In this document: one piece after another, positions 12,543 through 23,597 of the stretch
How the letters are laid out: every line of letters starts with the position of its first letter
How positions within the stretch are numbered: the stretch's first letter is position 1
NCBI RefSeq assembly: GCF_000485595.1
Contig: NW_014577132.1
Coordinates: forward strand, 206,013 to 262,646
Origin: Priapulus caudatus
Lineage: Eukaryota; Priapulida; Priapulimorpha; Priapulimorphida; Priapulidae
Reading direction: 5' to 3'
Length of the DNA stretch: 56,634 bases
The notes under the pieces: generated by a model
The model's input: only the letters and a program-made list of their open reading frames with translations
Databases searched by the model: none
Told to the model about the DNA's origin: nothing
Translations under genes and position numbers: made by a program

Positions 12543-13345
12543 TATTTGGCATTTATTATATTAGTATTATAACAGTATTGGAAATTATAGACTATGTTCT
12601 TTAGCAGTGATGTGAGGCAAACAACACGGCCAAGCACCATACTAAAAATGCAAAAAATTCTACTTAAAGTAATAGGTGTGAGTGTGCAAATCTAGTGGTC
12701 TACCTTGTTTTTGTACTTTAATGTGATATTATATATCTAATCTTGACGTTGTGTTTTATTTGTGTATGTTTGTTCAGTTGTTGTGTAAGTTTTGATAACA
12801 CTCCTTTTCACGTGTGAGTACGCTTACAATTTAATGTTATATTCTTGTTATTTGTTAACATGTATTGTATTAACATTATGAAGGTGTTGAAATTTATGGG
12901 CAATATTCTTTAGCAGTGATACGAAGCTAAATATCCACAGCCAGTACAATTCTAAGAACTTGGAAGTTTTTTTGTGCATGCATACGTGTGTGTGTAAATA
13001 TATTGATCTAGCTGGGGGATTTTTCGCAAGAAATTAATGTAATATTCGTATAATTTTTACATTGTAATTTAATTGTTTATATGTTTGTTCACTTGATGTT
13101 TAAGTTTTGAAAACGTGTATTTTTGCGCGTTAACCATACAGTTAACATTTAATATATATTGCTGTTTTGTTAACAAGTGTTTCATCAGCAGTCTAATGGT
13201 ATTGCAAATTATGGACAATAATCTCTAGCCGTGATATGAATCTAAAAAATCCTGGAGCATAATGTTAAGAATGGCGAAGAAATAGTTATACTAATAAATA
13301 TCATTGTGCAAATCTAATGATTTACTTCGTGAATTTGTTTATATT
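12410..13345. repeat. three degenerate ~315-bp tandem units
   Basis: The phrase TTCTTTAGCAGTGAT with flanking AAATTATRGRCAATAT recurs near 12597, 12908 and 13223 (the last as CTCTAGCCGTGAT), and TGTTTGTTCAGTTG-like plus AAGTTTTGA blocks recur upstream of each. Spacing is about 310-316 bp. The (TGT)n run sits in the first unit only. Copies are strongly diverged, so the array is old. Confidence 0.6.
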
Positions 13346-13787
13346 GTTTTACCTGGGCAATATGTATTCTAACGTTATCCTGTGCGCCAGCGGATTAAAT
13401 TTGACCCGTAATTAGGAGATTTTTAATACATACCTACCTGATTTTCAATAGCATGATTGAGCATGGGATGAACCTGTGTGTGAACACAGGTGTTTCCTTG
13501 TCGTTTGTTTCGGCTTGCGTACTCTATACTAGTATCTTATCGATCACACGTGTGGCGGACTCATGCGAGCCATATAAATGTACCTATATCCAAGAATAAT
13601 AGTAAGCATGCGAATGTAGTATATTAAGGATACTGTCCAGCATTTGAACGGGTACTAGCTGCTCTAATGAAGAGTAACCGTTTATTGACGAATAGTAGTA
13701 GTGTACGAAACGTAGCAAAACTGTCCAAAACTGACGTTGTTCCAACTAACAAATACAACAAGTTTTCAACGCTGTTTCAACGTTGGC

Positions 13788-13882
13788 AACCTCCAGCAAC
13801 TTGAGGCGATGTAGCCTACAATTCATGATGAAAATCTAGAAATCTGCACCACATGCACTGTCTAAACAACGTCTCCTAACTA
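13788..13882 (+). repeat. 95-bp segment, copy 1 of an exact direct repeat
   Basis: This stretch (beginning AACCTCCAGCAACTTGAGGC) is identical base for base to 19617-19711, while flanks on both sides differ. The second copy lies inside the hAT-like element at 18906-20243, so this copy may be a fragment of the same transposon family. Confidence 0.9.
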
Positions 13883-13982
13883 GCACAGAAATATATAATA
13901 GATGTAATCATAGATAATACCATGAACATAATTATTATCTATACAATGGATATATATGGCATTATTATATATATAACATAGA

Positions 13983-14088
13983 TTAGCTCCAAGAGACGGT
14001 CTTGCTAGGATTAGAAGACCCCGGTATATTCTATAGACGCCGGTATATATTGTATAGACAATCGGTCGCACAGCCTGGTCGGGCTATA
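13983..14088 (-). mobile_element. dispersed repeat family A, copy 1
   Basis: Read on the minus strand it begins TAGCCCGACCAGGCTGTGCG, continues through GATTGTCTATACAAT and ends near CTCTTGGAGCTA. Related copies are at 26049-26170 and 55863-55975 on the plus strand. It is short, without coding potential, and probably a MITE or SINE fragment. Confidence 0.75.
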
Positions 14089-14813
14089 AACATAGATATA
14101 ACTTTATGTATGATCATGATAATACCAGTACAAGTTCACCTGACAAAAAACACAATGCGATATAGGTAAGAAAGGCACACGCGCACCTATCCACACATTG
14201 AAAAATTATAACGTAATAAATTTACATGCCCCCTCATCAGCATTTTCACAATCCTGAACTTGGCCAATCAATCCCGTTCACTATTACAGTTAGAAAAAAT
14301 ATTTAACCTTTTAAATTTTACCTGCACTTACTAATAACTACAAACACGTCATTATTATTTTGGTAATTTCCCTCAATACACTATAGACAAACCATCTTAC
14401 AACAATGGACAACATAAGAGTTTTTATACACAACTCAGTGGCTTCTACCATAGAAATATAGTGTCTTTATATATATTTCTATGGCCTCTGGCCCTCTGCA
14501 CTCAAGACACGCCACCAGGGTTGTGGATTGGCTTATTCATAAAAAGTCATACATATATGGGCATAAATATAATAGGCATAATGGGCTTATTGGCCCCTTA
14601 GACAATTGTCTCTATTGTGACGTCATTATCGATACACTGGCAACGTAGTTGTTCCTATGAACCGCATCAGTCGCGTTCGATATAATCGGCCAGAGCAGTA
14701 GGAGCAGAGCAGTTGTTCGATTGTAGCGTGTCCTGTAGAGTGTAGTGTAGAGAGCAAGCCCAAGCCACGCTGTTAAAAATTTGCAGATATAGATACAATA
14801 TTGCTACTTCGTT

Positions 14814-16800
14814 ATGAGTAAATTAGCGCTCTGTATTCTTATTTGTCTCTGCCTAGGAGAACGAGTGCGTACTGAAGACAAAACTTTAACTGGAGATAAT
14901 GTAGAAGTGAAGGTTCTAGGCAAATCAGGAAAAATATCGTTAACGATTAACCCCCCGGCAGAGTCGGAAAATGAGGTATCTCAAGTCACAGTAAACTGGG
15001 ACGAATTAAAAGAGGTCGATGGAGATGGAAATGACGTGACCGATAAAAGATTTAATACTTTTGCGAACCAAGATTTTACCTACTCAGACATAGAAAACAC
15101 GACATATTCAGATATAGAAGCCCAAATGTAAGTATAATATTATTCAATTTTAGTACATTTTAGTAGTTCTAAGAATGTAATGTTATCGAATGCAAACGCA
15201 GACGGACTTGACACCCAAGCAGTGTGAAAGCTAGATACAATAATGTAACCCAACACAAGAGTAGGGTTACATTGTGTACCTACTCTTGTGTTGGGTTACA
15301 TTAATGATTATTGTATCTATATATATATATATATAATATATATCATGTAAAGGCCACCGCACACCAGCAGATTTTTACAAACGATGAAGCGATGAAGCGA
15401 TGAAGCGATGAAACGATGTAGGTGTGCGCGTTCATTTGTAGACGATTTTATTTTTATCGGGTGATCGTTCCAAAATCAAACATGTTTGATTTTGAACCGA
15501 TTATTTGGACGCGATTTTGTGGTGTGCGCGTGACCTTGGAAGATTGAACAGCGTGTGCGAGTGGCTTTGTAAATTTCCACACTCAATTCGCATTGTTCGC
15601 TTGATTGTTCGCTTGGACGCATTGTATTTTTTTCTCAGCTCGCATATTCAGGCCCCCGCACACCTACATCGCTTCATCGCTTCATCGCTTCATCGCTTCA
15701 TCGCTTCATCGTTTGTAAAAATCGGCTGGTGTGCGGTGGCCTTAAAAGCGTGTCGTCGTTTGCCGCTGTGCGTAGGAGTAGCAACTGACGACTTTTTTAA
15801 CGTCTGAGCTGATACGCTAGGTAGATATACGCCTACCGGGTTACGAAACTCGGCGGTGTACGGTGCACGAAGATATAGGCACGTCTTCAGCAAGTCTTTT
15901 GTTTCTTGACAGTGTTTTGTGTTCATGACAGTTTCTTGAGGTTATGTCGCGCATTGCAGCTACGTTCTATTAAAAATATTTTTTTTCTTTTCATTTTTGC
16001 ATTAATTCTATTGATCTAGATACCCGATGGACCGCGTTTGTGTCTATATTGTTTTTCTAGATAAAGACGCATATGCCTTTGTAAACGATAGTGAGTGTTC
16101 ACTCGGTTAGAGAAAATTTAATTCGCATTTATTTTGTGCACCTAATTAGTAATTAGTGAATCAAACTATCAAGGATATTTCACTCAACAGGCTCAATCCA
16201 CGTCATATTTTATATGTATTGCGACGTATTTGCATTGTGCAACAACTTGTTAGCTGATTTACTGAGCACCATAATTATTTTGCGAGCCACTATGAATTTC
16301 ATCATTAGCTCTACGTACTGCGGTGTAGCCCCTTCGCTCCCATGTAGCGACAGCAAAAGGGCTACACCGATAAAGCTACGAATTTCTATGAACACTAATC
16401 GTAGAAATGTATACTAATTGTTACAGGATATCGTTCTCTGCTTCGCTGGCTAAACAACAAACTACACTAGGTAATCTGACTGTTGTAATGTACATCTTCA
16501 AAGAAATGGGAACTTTGAGCTTGGGTGAAGAAACCCACACAGTCCACCCGGGAACTCTCAAGTTCAACATCGTTATCGAAAATTGGACATGGGGTGCTGA
16601 CTCGGATGCACACATGCTGGAATTCGTCATCGATATTAAGGTATGACGGTAAGAGGTTATTCAAATAACAGAGACCGCCAAATAGTGCCAAAATAGTGCC
16701 AAATAGACACAATATATGCACTGCTGCCGTCTATCCTTTCATCTCTCTTTCACACACACACACGCACAGCTCTATCTCTCTCACGCACACCTCTAGCTCG

Positions 16801-16832
<32 letters not shown>

Positions 16833-18142
16833 TACACATTCCCGCTCTCTCTCTCTCACGCATACACACACACATACACATTCCCTCTCTCTCTGTCTCA
16901 CGCACACACACACTCGGCAATCAGCAGAGCGTACCGTTGCGCAATCATGCGTGTACGTGTCGCAAGACCACTAACCCAGCGGCTCTTCGTCCGGAACCGG
17001 TCGCGTAGCCACGGCCTAAAAAATAAGGTCCGATAACGCGAAATTTTAATTGTTTGTAAAGTAATAAAACAGCAATATAGATATAATAATTGTAATTAAA
17101 TAGACTGTATAGGCTGACCCCAGAACCATTATCTCAAGGCATGTCCTGTACATTCACAAATACATATTGTGAAGTACTGTCTATCTGAATTTCCTCTTCT
17201 AGAATAAAGTGCTTATGTGCTGTTGAAAATATTCAGTTAAAATTGTTTGATTTCATATTCATGCCAATAGTATAAACCTGAATTTACTCTTTAGTAATGT
17301 TTGCTCTCTCTCTCTCTCTCTCTCTCTCTCCCCTCTCTCTCTCCCTCTACTATTAGCGCCACTGATAAAAGCATCATTATTATGAAATTACCAGATATCT
17401 GAGGAAAAAAGAATGCTGGACTGAAAGGATATTCAAAATTGCTCTACCCAAATACTTGCGATATAAAAAAGAAAGTAAACTAACAATCATAATCGGTGCT
17501 GTTTCGCCTTTTGTCGAAGCGAGTCATTGTTTTATGCATTAAAATTATTATTTCAGGGCAAGGCTGATGATGCTGTGAAGAAAGAGACCGAGACTGGAGA
17601 GCCACAGACATTTGACATGGGTGCGAATACCAATTTGGTTCTGTCCCAAAAGGTAAAGACGTCCGATAGTGGTGATTGGACAGATATGCCAACTGGTTAT
17701 CCAGACTACACCACCAAAGGAAATAAGAAAATGTTTATCTTCCGTTTTCCCAAGTAAGATCATATATACATTCTTGTAGTAATATTACATCTTATTTATC
17801 AAATTCGTATTTGCACAATAGCCTCATATTCATAATAATTTCATTTGGTTTCTGAACTACGACACATCAATTTTCTTAGGGTAAACAAGGTGACAAAAAG
17901 CAATAGCAGATCACACTGGAAATTTAGTTCACACATATTGACCGAACCGGAACAGAGCAACTGACTGATTTTCTGAAATTTTTTAATCCACGTTGAATTT
18001 CCTACTTTTATGCAATTTCAGAGGGGACAAAATCACATATGATCCATCACTGGAGAGTGCACCTTCCTCCAGCGTTGCCATAGTAGGCAACACTCTAGTG
18101 TTTCTACTGGCTATGGTTGCGGCTGCAATCTGCAGTAATTAA
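14814..18142 (+). CDS. gene 2: secreted, probably GPI-anchored surface protein
   Basis: Four exons join in phase: 14814-15127, 16427-16640, 17557-17753 and 18022-18142, predicting 281 residues. Residues 1-20 form a signal peptide (hydrophobic [11 protein letters not shown]). The middle is beta-strand-rich and has N-glycosylation sequons NTT, NLT and NWT. The stretch around residues 147-165 ([15 protein letters not shown]) resembles a motif I associate with small cnidarian and sponge secreted proteins, including some labelled skeletal organic matrix proteins; this is recall, not a search result. Residues 254-281 are a small-residue segment (SAPSSS) followed by a hydrophobic tail with no basic residue after it, the pattern of a GPI-attachment signal rather than a transmembrane anchor. 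ATTAAA at 18211 may serve polyadenylation. Ligand and function are unknown. Confidence 0.87.
15233..15318. mobile_element. mariner-like foldback MITE in intron 1 of gene 2
   Basis: Almost the whole element is one hairpin: GATACAATAATGTAACCCAA at the left is complementary to TTGGGTTACATTAATGATTA and TTGTATC at the right. A TA dinucleotide flanks both ends, as for Tc1/mariner target duplications. Related copies are at 27695-27814, 32230 onward and 49803-50107. Confidence 0.8.
15351..15742. mobile_element. Harbinger-like foldback element with GCGATGAA repeats in its arms
   Basis: Terminal inverted repeats AGGCCACCGCACACCAGC...GCTGGTGTGCGGTGGCCT are flanked by the trinucleotide TAA on both sides (15348-15350 and 15743-15745), the TWA signature of PIF/Harbinger elements. 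Each arm carries a tandem octamer: about three GCGATGAA units on the left and about five TTCATCGC units on the right. The interior includes a 24-bp palindrome centred on CATG near 15482. No transposase, so it is non-autonomous. It lies inside an intron. Confidence 0.85.
16738..16917. repeat. (CA)n/(CT)n microsatellite block
   Basis: Alternating CACACA and CTCTCT runs in intron 2 of gene 2. A further (CT)n run lies at 17304-17345 in the same intron. ORFs reading through it on both strands are low-complexity artefacts. Confidence 0.95.
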
Positions 18143-18337
18143 AATGCCAACATAAGTAACTATATTTTTGTCATTGTCCTGTCATTTCTCATTGTATTAT
18201 TTTAATTATCATTAAACACTCATTTTCTTGGCTTGCTATATGGCGAAGAAATGTCAATGATTTCGAATAACCGCTTGTAGGCGCGGGAAATGTTTAGGAT
18301 ACTAGCACTATTTTTTGGTTTACCACCACATTTTTGC

Positions 18338-18540
18338 ATACATGCGTGAGTGCGTGTGTGCGTACCTGCGTGAGTGCGTGCGTGCGTGCCTGCCTGCCTG
18401 TGTGAGTGCGTGCGTGAGTGAGTGCGTGCGTGAGTGAGTGCGTGCGTGAGTGAGTGCGTGCGTGCCTGCGTGAGTGCGTTCTTTGCGTGTGTGCGTGCCT
18501 ACGTGTGCGCCTGCGTGAGTGGGTGCGTGCATGTGTGCTT
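18338..18540. repeat. GTGAGTGCGTGC-type minisatellite
   Basis: Irregular tandem GTGAGTGCGTGCGTGC units just downstream of gene 2. No function suggested. Confidence 0.9.
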
Positions 18541-18648
18541 TTAGAAATAAATTTATATATAGAGATGAAGCGTTTCTATCACGTTGGCATGGCAACGAAC
18601 CAGCTGGTTTAAAACGATTCCTAGACTAGCATTATTTTACTGCGTAAA

Positions 18649-18738
18649 AATGGTGTTGTGAATTGTTGCAGACTGTAATCATCAAGAGCCATAAATGCAT
18701 TTTTTATAGAATTCCAGATGCTGAAAGTAAACAGTAAC
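18649..18738 (+). pseudogene. possible THAP zinc-finger remnant
   Basis: Across shifting frames the sequence reads like the start of a THAP (C2CH) domain: ATG GTG, then VADCNHQ, then after a frameshift KCIFYRIPDAESKQ before a stop. Stops and the frameshift make it non-coding as it stands. THAP domains often derive from P-element transposases, so this may be a transposon relic. The match is short, and chance resemblance cannot be excluded. Confidence 0.35.
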
Positions 18739-18905
18739 TCTCTAAGTCCTTGGTTATGTGATATGATTTATTTAACCAGATAATTCTCACCCGACTCTTT
18801 GTCTTTGAATTTTCTATTCTTACGATAAAGTGTAGGTGAGTATAATCAAATTTATTATTGTACCACGACTCCTTCATAGAGATACCGTATTACACTTACA
18901 GTACA

Positions 18906-20243
18906 CAAGGGCGTCGGAACTGCCGCGGCACTTTTTCAGGCCATAAATTTTCCGTAACCAAAATCTTTCAATAATTTATACCGTCTTTTGGCCGGTACAT
19001 ATATCATGTATATACGTGTAATCTAGCCCCCTAAGCGGAGACCAGGTTCAGATGAGGTCAGGTCAGGGGCTTGTACCAGGGTCCGGACCCCCCCTGCTCG
19101 CGCAGAAAACGCATCTGAGGGGGTCTAATTTCAAAAATTTAAAGACCCCCCCTTCGCGTGATCATCCCCCCCACTCCTCGGTACGGATTTACGCCCCTGG
19201 TATATTGTCCTACCTATATACGAACACAATGATGAAAAATTTAGATGATGTTCTATCGCATGATTATTTATCTTAAGGTGTTCATCTATATTCAATAAAT
19301 CATGAACATTTAATGGACTTTTCATTATATTGGATTATAAATGATGCTGCTCATCACACCTGAAATGAAACTTGATAAATAATGAAATGGCTGCCCATCA
19401 GGCCGTAACGAATTGTACGATGGCTTCCATGCATTCACAATTAGCGCCATATGCCTAAATAAGTATTTACAGTATTATTAGACAGATCAGACATGCACAG
19501 CACACTCAGATACGCGTCCGACACCGTCTCACTGGCTTATAGCGTCGCTGCTTGCATTATTACAAGAATAAGACGTTTGTATTGAGCGATGCCGCGTATA
19601 TAATTAGGTATACAAAAACCTCCAGCAACTTGAGGCGATGTAGCCTACAATTCATGATGAAAATCTAGAAATCTGCACCACATGCACTGTCTAAACAACG
19701 TCTCCTAACTAAACCTGTAGCTATAAAATTTTATGATCCAGAACTCTGGCACACATTCCTCTGCTCCCCGTCTACTCTCGATTCTATGCAGGCAGCATGC
19801 CATTGCGTTATATTGAAGGAGCATGCTTTGCCCGGGGTCAGCGCGTTTCATGACGAATATTAACAGTTCGTTTGTGAGCACCAGTACAATTGTATGCATG
19901 TCTTGAATGGGAATGTATTTAGGAAGTTTTACCACAGATTATTCCACTGTTAAAGTGAGAAAAATAAATTTGGAGTTTTTGGTCATTATTGAATATTTTA
20001 ATTCTATGTTAAGCAACACATCTTTCAAATCATCATGTATTTTTCTAAAATTACAGTGAAACACACTTTTTTGTGCTAAATCACAATGCTCAGAATGCAC
20101 CAGAGCCCACCATTTGCCTTGTAAATTTCAAAATTTTCACGGGGGAGGGCAGGCCCCCAGACCCCCCTAGGGTGGCTTCGCCTCCCCGGGGCTCGCCCTA
20201 TCACCAAAGCCGCGGCACTATTTTATTGCTTCCGACGCCTTTG
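18906..20243. mobile_element. non-autonomous hAT-like element (1338 bp) with 8-bp target duplication
   Basis: The ends are CAAGGGCGTCGG and CCGACGCCTTTG (imperfect inverted repeats), and the exact octamer ACAGTACA occurs directly outside both (18898-18905 and 20244-20251). This is the classic hAT arrangement. The interior holds poly-C-rich fragments (19074-19195 and 20140-20190) resembling ends of other elements, and the exact 95-bp repeat at 19617-19711. No transposase is recognisable. Confidence 0.85.
19617..19711 (+). repeat. 95-bp segment, copy 2 of an exact direct repeat
   Basis: Identical over 95 bases to 13788-13882; flanks differ. It lies inside the 18906-20243 element. Confidence 0.9.
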
Positions 20244-20785
20244 ACAGTACACCGCACATAAGGAAAACCCATTGTTTAGAACCAGTAGTAGTCAAAAGCC
20301 AGTTGCTTGATCTATAAAACGCGGAGCCAAAATTGCACACATATTACCTGCTCTAATTTCTGCAATCGTGATGCACATCTGTTTCAGGATAACTAATATC
20401 AAAGTTATTTCGACTTTATTTTGTATCAAAAAGCCCATATTGTATACAGCTTAAATTTGATTAGATTTATATAAAAACAACTATAATTAGGGTGTATATT
20501 TTCATAACAATGCATTTATATAAAACATATAATATAATTAATTAATATAATTGGAATAAAATGGTCTACAATCTATTATATCCAGTTGACACTGGTAACT
20601 GAAACTGGTAAGGCATAGATCAAATAAGCATCCTCGAAATGTACTTATTGATCAACAAATCAGATTACATAAAGGCACTACTTGGATTTGTCGAGCTTTT
20701 TAGCGCCAAATGTACATGTTACACATTCAGTTTCCACGAAAATATTTTATCGGATAAATATATGCACATAACAGAAGCATACACC

Positions 20786-21032
20786 CAAGGCCGTACGCAG
20801 GAAATTTTCTGTAGGGGGCAAAGGTACTCCCCATGACCCCTGTGCCCTAACGTTTCGCAATTTCACATTTCTTTATTTAAAGTGTAATATTTCTTTGATG
20901 ATTTAAGATAACCTTTTGTCACATTTCTATTTTATTTCTAAAAGTGTACAGTATTTGTCCCATTAAAAGGCATACTCTGAAAATCTCTAGGGGGCAACTG
21001 CCCCTGCTCCCCCCCTGCTGCGTACGGCCCTG
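20786..21032. mobile_element. hAT-type MITE (247 bp) with perfect 8-bp target duplication
   Basis: Left end CAAGGCCGTACGCAG and right end CTGCGTACGGCCCTG are inverted repeats with one mismatch. The octamer CATACACC flanks both sides exactly (20778-20785 and 21033-21040). The G/C-rich subterminal parts (TAGGGGGCAA and CTAGGGGGCAAC) recur at both ends. Confidence 0.9.
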
Positions 21033-21188
21033 CATACACCACAATGATCAACAAAGTGAGTAACAACATATAACGAGCACAATAACAGCTTCAAATTAAT
21101 GCCGCTAATATATAAGCACCTCGTGGCATAAAAGTTTTATAAACAAGTGTCTGTTTCATGAGTCATTCTAAAATTAGCTTGGGCATAC

Positions 21189-23597
21189 TTAGTTACTCAT
21201 GACGAGGCTAGCTTGTCGAAAACTTTCACGATTCTTTCGGAGGATTTGGTTTATGAAGTACTCGCACTCCTGCCCACAATCAGCTAGCCTGAGGTCTAAA
21301 TGCAACAAGGAATTGTTCTCCTCCATCCCCTCCTGCAGAAGTCGACCACCCTCCTGAAAATAAAGAGTAGTGAATTTAGAATTCGATGATCGCGAGTTAT
21401 TCACTTGTTATATGAAAAATGTGCAACTATAAAATTCGGAATAATAATAAAACCGCATGTTTGTTCCGAGCTGGACATGATTCCAACGAGATTTGATGGG
21501 ACAGAATCGATGAAGCCCAAAGTAGTGCATATCAGAAAGATAATAAAATAAGACAGGAAAAAAATGACAAAGGAAATAAGGCAAAAATTACAGTAAAGGG
21601 AAATGAATAATGGATTGATAACATACAGGTCCAATTTTAGTTCCATACATCTTCAGGATTTGCAAACTAGTGTTTGACACCACGAGCTGCTTGAGAGCTG
21701 GAGCTACAGCTCCACGCATCACATTGGCCGAAAGATCCAACTCTTTTAGTGTTGAATTCTCCAGGAGAGCTGTGTAGATGGCCTTTCCGCCCTCGTCACC
21801 AATGACATTCAGTCGCAAGTCCAAGTGGACAAGTGTGTCATTGTTCTGTAGAGCAGCAGCGAGGGCTTGCCCTCCCTTCTCACCAATACTGTTGTCTGCA
21901 AGTTTCAACCTCTTGAGCTTGCTCTGCCCATTAATAAGTTTTGCTAATGACTTGGCACCACTGTCCTTAATAAGATTATGTGACAAATCGAGTTCCTCTA
22001 GAGCAGGGTGCTCTCTGAATGCCTTTGCAAGCATTTTACATCGGACGTCATTGACTTTGCTCTCAGTGACCTTGAGCACTCGAAGCGTTTTACAATCAGA
22101 GAGACACTTTGCTAGAAGGTGGCAGTCCTGTAAGGTGAAGAGAAACAACCTCCACTCGAAGTTCATTCCACAATTACGAACTCGGTATGTGATTCGGAAT
22201 TCTTCAAGACATGGCAGCTGTGATATCAGCACCGTAAAGTCAAAGTGATCTATGCTAATTTCATCCTGGCCTGTAATACATGTAAAAGAAGAAGCGTGTC
22301 ATAAGGGATAACAGTATTTAGTAATTCTATTCAGCTTTGTGAGGAACTAAGGTAACAGCTGTACAGTGAACCTTATTATAAGTGGTACACAAATGCATTT
22401 CTTAATTTTAGTAGTATGTCAGTATGTCTGCTTATAGAAATAACATAGATTTATGCATATTATATCACAGAAAACATTTTTGATATACATAATCTGTTAA
22501 TAGTGATAAGTACTATTTTTTACACTTTGTATAATGCTTCCATACTTTTTATTGAATTGCTAAGAATATGACACATTTCATCGAAATCTAAGTAAACACA
22601 AAATACTTCCATGCATGTACCTGACTCGCTCTCTCCATCTGATGTGTCACTATCCTTGTCCTGTGCAGCTTCCTTCATAGGTGGCAACATCTCCTTGATA
22701 TTCAGACACTTTATAATTCCTGATCCCAACTGCAGCAGTTCGCTAATACACATCAGTTCAGTCCTTCCTGGTATAAAGTTTTGAACAAGCTCTTGTAGGC
22801 TATATTCAAAATACATTCGCTTCCAGCTGTTTCCACACAAAGACACGTCACAAACTTTCCACCTGTGTGTGCAGCAACGCTGCCAGTAACATTCATCGTC
22901 AATCAATGGTGCTGTGATTGAAACTGGGATCAATGTTGAAATACGTTCAATGACCTTCTTTCTGTGCTTTGATAGAAGCCCATCCACAATCGGATGATCT
23001 GAAATTAGAAAATGTGTGGCTGTGCTTATAAGCTTCCAATATTCCATTATTAATCATATCATTATTGGAAAATTTAATTAGCATATTAAAAAATAGCATA
23101 ATTTAGAAAAATGTAAAAAAAAGGTTGAAAACTATCACAATTCCTGTTTATTGTGAAAGTTACTAAACAAGAATTTTCACAATAAACAGGAATTTTGATA
23201 GTTTTCAACTCTTTTTTTACATTTTTCTAAATTATGCTTATTATCGTAATTGAGCACTTAATACAATTTAATTCAATTCAATTCAATTTTAATTCAATTT
23301 CAATTCAATTTCAATTCAATTTCAATTCAATTCAATCACTTTATTTACACTTATGACAAGTACATTGTCACAATTATTTTAAATGCCAGTCAACTTCCTT
23401 TTTTTTACATTTTTGTTTGTTTGTAATTAGAAAAAGGTACCTGCAAAGTTTTTCACAATGTTTTCAATGCACAGGTCGCTCAGCATTGAAACTATTTCTA
23501 ACGACCATTCTGGGTCCTCTGCAATGATGCTTCTCATTTTACGAGGGTCCACAGCAGGGTTTTCCTCTAAGCTCTCATGGACAGCATCTGTCTCCAT
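21189..23597 (-). CDS. DRC5: dynein regulatory complex subunit 5 (TCTE1 orthologue)
   Basis: DRC5 is a leucine-rich-repeat subunit of the nexin-dynein regulatory complex of motile cilia and flagella. Four exons on the minus strand (23597-23441, 22998-22621, 22270-21627, 21353-21189) join in phase to 447 residues; human TCTE1 is about 500. The N-terminal region has the hallmark RKMRSIIAEDPEWSLEI, then YWQRCCTHRWKVC and NSWKRMYFEYSLQ, then RNCGMNFEWRLFLFT, all diagnostic of the family. LRRs (e.g. LEELDLSHNLIKDSGAKSLA) run from about residue 230 to 430, ending in DLRLADCGQECEYFINQIL. The start chosen is METDAV, because an intron acceptor (TTTTAG) lies just before it; an in-frame ATG at 23735 is also possible. 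It implies a flagellated cell type. A broken second copy lies at 39176-41157. Confidence 0.95.
23095..23238. repeat. 144-bp hairpin (MITE-like) in DRC5 intron 1
   Basis: AGCATAATTTAGAAAAATGT at the left is complementary to the right end, and the arms continue through GTTGAAAACTATCA and CCTGTTTATTGTGAAA. The stem is about 65 bp with a short loop near 23165. It is also present in the second copy (about 40664-40803). Confidence 0.85.
23262..23380 (-). mobile_element. probable 3' end of a non-LTR element with (TTGAA)n tail
   Basis: On the minus strand, GTGTAAATAAAGTGATTGAA runs into repeated TTGAATTGAA units, the usual look of a LINE or SINE 3' terminus with a short tandem tail. No coding part is visible. 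Confidence 0.45.

Larger units (their letters stand above)
11691..14813. other. intergenic region between gene 1 and gene 2
   Basis: AT-rich, with no convincing ORF. It contains a (TGT)n microsatellite at 12510-12541, a degenerate tandem repeat (12410-13345), a 95-bp segment repeated exactly at 19617, one copy of a dispersed repeat (13983-14088) and a short hairpin at 14449-14485 (CCATAGAAATATA with its complement). The 5' flank of gene 2, with any promoter, is in the last 200 bases; no clear TATA box was identified. Confidence 0.5.

Noticed and set aside
16323-16368. GTGTAGCCCC...GGGCTACAC hairpin considered as a tRNA or ncRNA
   Set aside because: No tRNA cloverleaf or conserved T-loop is present, and a related hairpin at 34589-34645 indicates a short dispersed repeat.
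16696-16974. ORFs on both strands through CA/CT repeats
   Set aside because: The translations are only Ser-Leu-Thr-His or Cys-Val-Arg-Glu runs from the microsatellite.
21778-22248. Plus-strand 156-codon ORF
   Set aside because: It lies antisense to the conserved LRR exon of DRC5, whose minus-strand frame clearly encodes the protein.
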